DNA from: Jiangella muralis
GTDB lineage: Bacteria > Actinomycetota > Actinomycetes > Jiangellales > Jiangellaceae
Direction: 5' to 3'
Length of the DNA stretch: 46,337 bases
NCBI RefSeq assembly: GCF_001270745.1
Contig: NZ_LFXL01000050.1
Location: 1-46,337, forward strand
Shown: positions 45,585 through 46,337 of the stretch, piece by piece
Layout of the letters: each line of letters opens with the position of its first letter
Numbering within the stretch: position 1 is the stretch's first letter
The notes under the pieces: generated by a model
What the model saw: only the letters and a program-made list of their open reading frames with translations
Told to the model about the DNA's origin: nothing
Databases searched by the model: none
Made by a program: the position numbers and the translations under genes

Positions 45585-45777
45585 AGACGTCCTTCCAGGA
45601 CGTAGAGGGAGTGGCCGGTCACGATGGGGGCGCCCGCTCATTGGAAGGGGGAACCTGCGCCGGCATCGGCGCTACGCACTCGACCTCGGGGACGTGTCAT
45701 GTCGTCCCGTCGGTGCCTAGTGTGCCTTATCGGGTGCCCGGCCACCAACCGGGTTCTGCTGCGATCGGAGGAACGAG

Positions 45778-46278
45778 ATGAGTTTCGCGCCCTATCCGCC
45801 CAGTCGCTACGACGGTGCGAACGGCGAGGTCGACGTGCGGTTGCGCCGCGCCGACGAGCCGCCGGAGGTGACGTACGCGTCCGGCGTGACGGTCGACTAC
45901 CTGGCCACCGGCGCCACCACCGGCGGCGACTTCGGGCTCTACCGGTGGACCTTCGGCCCCGGCCAGTCCGGCCCCGGCCCGCACTTCCACCGCACCATCA
46001 CCGAGTCGTTCTACGTGCTCTCCGGTGCGGTCAGCCTCTACGACGGCACCGGCTGGACCGAGGCCGGCCCGGGCGACTTCCTGCACGTCCCGCCGGGTGG
46101 CGTGCACGGCTTCAAGAACGTCCTCGGCGAGCCGGCGTCGATGCTGCTGATGTTCACGCCGGGCGCGCCGCGCGAGGACTACTTCGAGACGCTGGCCGCG
46201 GTGTCGAAGGGGCTGGAGCTGAGCGACGAGGAGCGCTCCGCCTTCTACCTACGCCACGACAACCACTGGGTCGACTAG
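45778..46278 (+). CDS. cupin domain protein
   Basis: 166 residues. A single cupin barrel: motif 1 is GPGPHFHRTITESFYVLSG (His, His, Glu metal ligands) and motif 2 is GDFLHVPPGGVHGFKN with the last His. Small cupins include dioxygenases, isomerases and sensing proteins, so function cannot be named. The C-terminal 35 residues form helices (YFETLAAVSKGLELSDEERSAFYLRHDNHWV). The ATG has GGAGG seven bases upstream. It is divergent from the DEAD-box helicase gene; the last 59 bases of the window after it hold no feature I can identify. Confidence 0.85.
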   Translation: MSFAPYPPSRYDGANGEVDVRLRRADEPPEVTYASGVTVDYLATGATTGGDFGLYRWTFGPGQSGPGPHFHRTITESFYVLSGAVSLYDGTGWTEAGPGDFLHVPPGGVHGFKNVLGEPASMLLMFTPGAPREDYFETLAAVSKGLELSDEERSAFYLRHDNHWVD

Positions 46279-46337
46279 CCTCGGGGTTTCACGTCTGCCG
46301 GGGTGGTGTGTGGCGTGTGATGCACGGAAGTGCCTGT

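Overview
The window is very GC-rich DNA with actinobacterial gene content: a BldG-type anti-sigma-factor antagonist, the helicase/TadE-like neighbourhood known from Mycobacterium and Streptomyces, HtaA-family hemin-binding surface protein, LAxTG/LPxTG sortase substrates, a MocR regulator and a ROK-controlled sugar operon. A mycelial or soil actinomycete (for example Jiangellaceae or a relative) fits; species cannot be fixed from the sequence alone. No rRNA, tRNA, CRISPR array, transposase or phage gene was seen.

Layout. 1-670: a GC-rich stretch with degenerate direct repeats. 674-1601: three overlapping small genes of the Tad pilus/secretion locus (DUF4244 pilin-like, TadE-like, Rv3654c-like). 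1833-8770: an EamA exporter, a small membrane protein, an MrfA/YprA-like DEAD/DEAH helicase, bldG, and a K+-independent H+-pyrophosphatase. 8923-12722: a MocR regulator divergent from an EamA transporter, a small CX5R phosphatase-like protein, an ECF-like sigma factor and an unusually AT-rich intergenic region.

12894-25164 is the most remarkable part: a divergent, apparently iron-regulated heme acquisition locus. Leftward runs heme oxygenase - hmuT - hmuU - hmuV. Rightward run a 283-residue LAETG surface protein and an overlapping 2468-residue LPDTG surface protein with three canonical HtaA hemin-binding domains, one diverged HtaA-like domain and many Ig-like or neocarzinostatin-like modules. 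Two tandem iron-box sequences sit between the two arms. Together they would capture heme at the wall, pass it to HmuT, import it through HmuUV and release iron by heme oxygenase.

25165-35723: a terminator, an orphan divergent promoter-like inverted repeat, an MFS exporter, a LysE exporter, a broken RibD/DHFR-like gene, an aminoglycoside-phosphotransferase-like protein, a methyltransferase, a NicO-type metal transporter with a partner secreted protein, a two-component system and a lipoprotein related to pectinacetylesterases. 35773-43719: a VOC protein and a compact leftward operon (ROK regulator, two sugar permeases, a sugar-binding lipoprotein, GH15 and GH31 glycosidases) for import and cytoplasmic hydrolysis of an oligosaccharide; its ATPase is absent. 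43876-46278: a long perfect hairpin, a DEAD-box RNA helicase and a cupin protein.
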